This document shows, one piece after another, positions 4,957 through 6,589 of a DNA stretch of 6,589 nucleotides. The stretch's first letter is position 1. The number at the start of each line of letters is the position of its first letter. The notes under the pieces were generated by a model that did no database searches, was not told the DNA's origin, and saw nothing but the letters and a program-made list of their open reading frames with translations. The stretch lies in NCBI GenBank assembly GCA_902385515.1, contig CABMGC010000087.1, forward strand, positions 1-6,589. Reading direction: 5' to 3'. The translations under genes and the position numbers were made by a program. This DNA is from an uncultured archaeon. Its GTDB lineage: Archaea > Micrarchaeota > Micrarchaeia > Micrarchaeales > CABMGC01.

Positions 4957-6589
4957 CTATTTTTTCAGCACCTTCATCAGGTCCTTGAGCTTCATCGTGT
5001 TTATGACGTCGGCCTTCGTGAGCCAGCCGCGCTTTGCCATGCCGATCCCGTACCTTGTGAACTGGAGGTTCGACGTCCTGTGCGCGTCGGTGTTTATGCT
5101 GAACTTCAGCTTGTACTCCTTGGCCCGCATTATGTTCTCGTCGTTGAGGTCGAGCCTGTCGGGGAACGAGTTTATTTCCATGACGACGCCCTCGTCGGCC
5201 GCCGCCTCGAACACCTTGTCAAGGTCGAGCGGTATCTGCTCGCGCTGGTCTATCAGCCTGTCCGTGGGATGGCCCAGCATGCTTATCCTTCCTCCGCGGA
5301 TCGCCTTTACGACCCTTGCGGTCATCTCGTCCTTGCCCATGTTCAGGTTCGTGTGCACGCTAGCGAGGACGTAGTCCATGCAATCAAGAGTGCTGTCGTT
5401 CAGGTCGAGCGCGCCGCCTTTCAGGATGTCCACCTCCCCGCTCTTAAGAAGCGTTATCCTCCCGTCGAGCCTGCCGTTCAGCTTGTCTATTTCCGCGAAG
5501 TACTTCATGAACTTCCTGTCGTCCATGCCGTTCGCGACGTGCTCGCTCTTGGTGTGGTCGGTGAAGCCTATGTATCGCCTCTTCAGCTTGATCGCGGCGT
5601 CGGCCATCTCCTCAAAAGTGTCGGCGCCGTCGCTGTGGCTGCTGTGCACGTGCAGGTCCCCGGCAATGTCCTCGAGCTGCACGAGCCTGGGGAGCCTGTG
5701 CTCCCTTGCGAGGTCAAGCTCGCCGCGGTCCTCGCGCATCTCGGGCTCCATGCAGTCCAGCCCCAGCCTCTCGTATATGGCCTCCTCGCCCTTCCCGCTG
5801 ACGACGTTCCTGTTCTTCTTGTCGAACAGGCCGTACTCGCTGAGCTTGTAGCCTTTCTTTATCGCGATCTGCCTGAGCTTCACGTTGTGGCTCTTGTTGC
5901 CGGTGAAGTACTGCACCGCCGCGCCGAAGCTCTCGTCCCTGACCAGCCTGAAGTCGCAGCTCAGGCCGATCTTCAGCATGACAGTGGTCTTGGTGGGACC
6001 CTTTACGACGGTGCTGCCCACCTCCTGCATGGAGGTAACGAAGTCCATCACCTTGCCGCCCTTGCCGGACGAGACCAGTATGTCCAGGTCGCCGACGGTC
6101 TCACGCATCCTCCTGGTCGACCCGCAGACCACCGCCCTGTCCACCAGGCCGGATCCCAGCAGCTTCTCAATTATCGCCTCGGCCTCCGGCAGCGCCACGC
6201 CGAGAAGCATCCTTCCCTTCGTCGCCTCTAGCCGCTCTATGCCCTTTCCGATCTCCCCCTCGCTCCTTGCCCCGAAGCCAGGAAGGCCGCGCACCTTGTG
6301 CTGCGCAACGGCCTTCTTTAGCTCCTCCACGTTGCGTACGCCGAGCGCAGAGTACAGCTTGTACGCCTTCTTCGAGCCCATGCCCTGTATCTTAGTCAGG
6401 CTTATGAAGTCCACGGGATACTTCTTCTTGAGCTCGTCGTACTTGCCCATGCGGCCCGTCTCGATGTACTCCTTTATCCTTTCAGCTATGGTCTTCCCTA
6501 TTCCCGGGAGCGCGCGGAGGCCGTCCATGCCCTCCTTTTTGAATATCTCGCCGATGTCTTCCTGGAGGGTGCCCACGGTGACGGCGGCC
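4957..6589 (-). CDS. polX: DNA polymerase X family protein with C-terminal PHP domain (5' end cut by window)
   Basis: PolX enzymes fill short gaps in base-excision repair and carry a PHP nuclease (3'-5' exonuclease/AP-site processing). The frame stays open to the window edge (AAVTV before the GTG at 6576), and in PolX this region follows about 40-50 more residues, so the GTG is not the real start. Numbering from that GTG: helix-hairpin-helix LPGIGKTIAERI (23-34) and IQGMGSKKAYKL (63-74); palm CGSTRRMRETVGDLDIL (151-167) with metal Asp163 and Asp165 and third Asp208 in CDFRLV; YFTGNKSHNVKLR; KLSEYGLF; then the PHP domain. PHP metal motifs look intact: DLHVHSSHSDG (307-317), FTDHT (338-342), GEVDIL (380-385), ASVHTN (405-410), GHPTDRLI (435-442), EINS (467-470) and NTDAH (495-499). 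Both polymerase and PHP activities are predicted. Stop TAG 4959-4957; convergent with gdhA. Confidence 0.95.
   Translation of the reverse strand, partial: AAVTVGTLQEDIGEIFKKEGMDGLRALPGIGKTIAERIKEYIETGRMGKYDELKKKYPVDFISLTKIQGMGSKKAYKLYSALGVRNVEELKKAVAQHKVRGLPGFGARSEGEIGKGIERLEATKGRMLLGVALPEAEAIIEKLLGSGLVDRAVVCGSTRRMRETVGDLDILVSSGKGGKVMDFVTSMQEVGSTVVKGPTKTTVMLKIGLSCDFRLVRDESFGAAVQYFTGNKSHNVKLRQIAIKKGYKLSEYGLFDKKNRNVVSGKGEEAIYERLGLDCMEPEMREDRGELDLAREHRLPRLVQLEDIAGDLHVHSSHSDGADTFEEMADAAIKLKRRYIGFTDHTKSEHVANGMDDRKFMKYFAEIDKLNGRLDGRITLLKSGEVDILKGGALDLNDSTLDCMDYVLASVHTNLNMGKDEMTARVVKAIRGGRISMLGHPTDRLIDQREQIPLDLDKVFEAAADEGVVMEINSFPDRLDLNDENIMRAKEYKLKFSINTDAHRTSNLQFTRYGIGMAKRGWLTKADVINTMKLKDLMKVLKK

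Noticed and set aside
4936..6231. Long open frame (431 codons) on the + strand opposite polX
   Set aside because: It is antisense to a clear PolX frame. Its product is a low-complexity run of Val, Leu, His and Pro that mirrors GC-rich codons on the other strand, with no recognisable domain and no promoter or Shine-Dalgarno.
6574..6576. GTG as the start codon of polX
   Set aside because: The frame stays open to the window edge, and the residues before it (AAVTV) fit the helical N-terminal region of PolX, which normally has about 40-50 more residues. The gene is simply cut by the window.
1..6589. Search for tRNA, CRISPR array, insertion-sequence ends and direct repeats
   Set aside because: No regularly spaced repeats, transposase or integrase genes, cloverleaf structures or target-site duplications were seen by eye on either strand.

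Overview
The window is archaeal chromosomal DNA. The genes are an aCPSF1/FttA-type β-CASP nuclease, ribosomal protein eS26, an archaeal-type small HTH regulator, a hexameric-type glutamate dehydrogenase and a PolX polymerase with a PHP domain. TATA/BRE-like promoters, short leaders, one probable leaderless gene and many ATA (Ile) and AGG (Arg) codons agree with this. eS26 is classically absent from Euryarchaeota, so the mix of eS26 with a COG2522-like regulator and several lineage-specific proteins suggests a DPANN-type archaeon (Micrarchaeota-like is my best guess). That placement is inference.

Layout: 1-248 (+) is the 3' end of the aCPSF1/FttA gene. Convergent to it, 313-1323 (-) encodes an unrecognised 336-residue protein of lower GC, with its own promoter and a Shine-Dalgarno (SD) site before a TTG start. 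From 2511 down to 1474 (-) lies a tight two-gene unit: eS26, then a membrane protein with a long Pro/Ala-rich cytoplasmic N-terminus. The two frames are in phase, separated only by one TAG codon and one sense codon. A 96-bp divergent promoter region (2512-2607) also drives, on the + strand, a protein with an RpiB/LacAB-like fold that has lost the sugar-isomerase active site and gained a charged tail (2608-3198). Then come a small HTH regulator (3264-3578, probably leaderless) and gdhA (3624-4889). gdhA converges on polX (4957 to beyond 6589, -), and a strong hairpin sits between them.

Functionally this is mostly housekeeping: transcription termination, translation, nitrogen/carbon metabolism and DNA repair. 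The less explained items are the RpiB-like pseudoenzyme, the eS26-linked membrane protein and the orphan helical protein. No rRNA, tRNA, CRISPR array, transposon or integrase is visible. No clear multi-gene novel system is present. The best leads are the pseudoenzyme and the in-phase eS26/membrane-protein junction.
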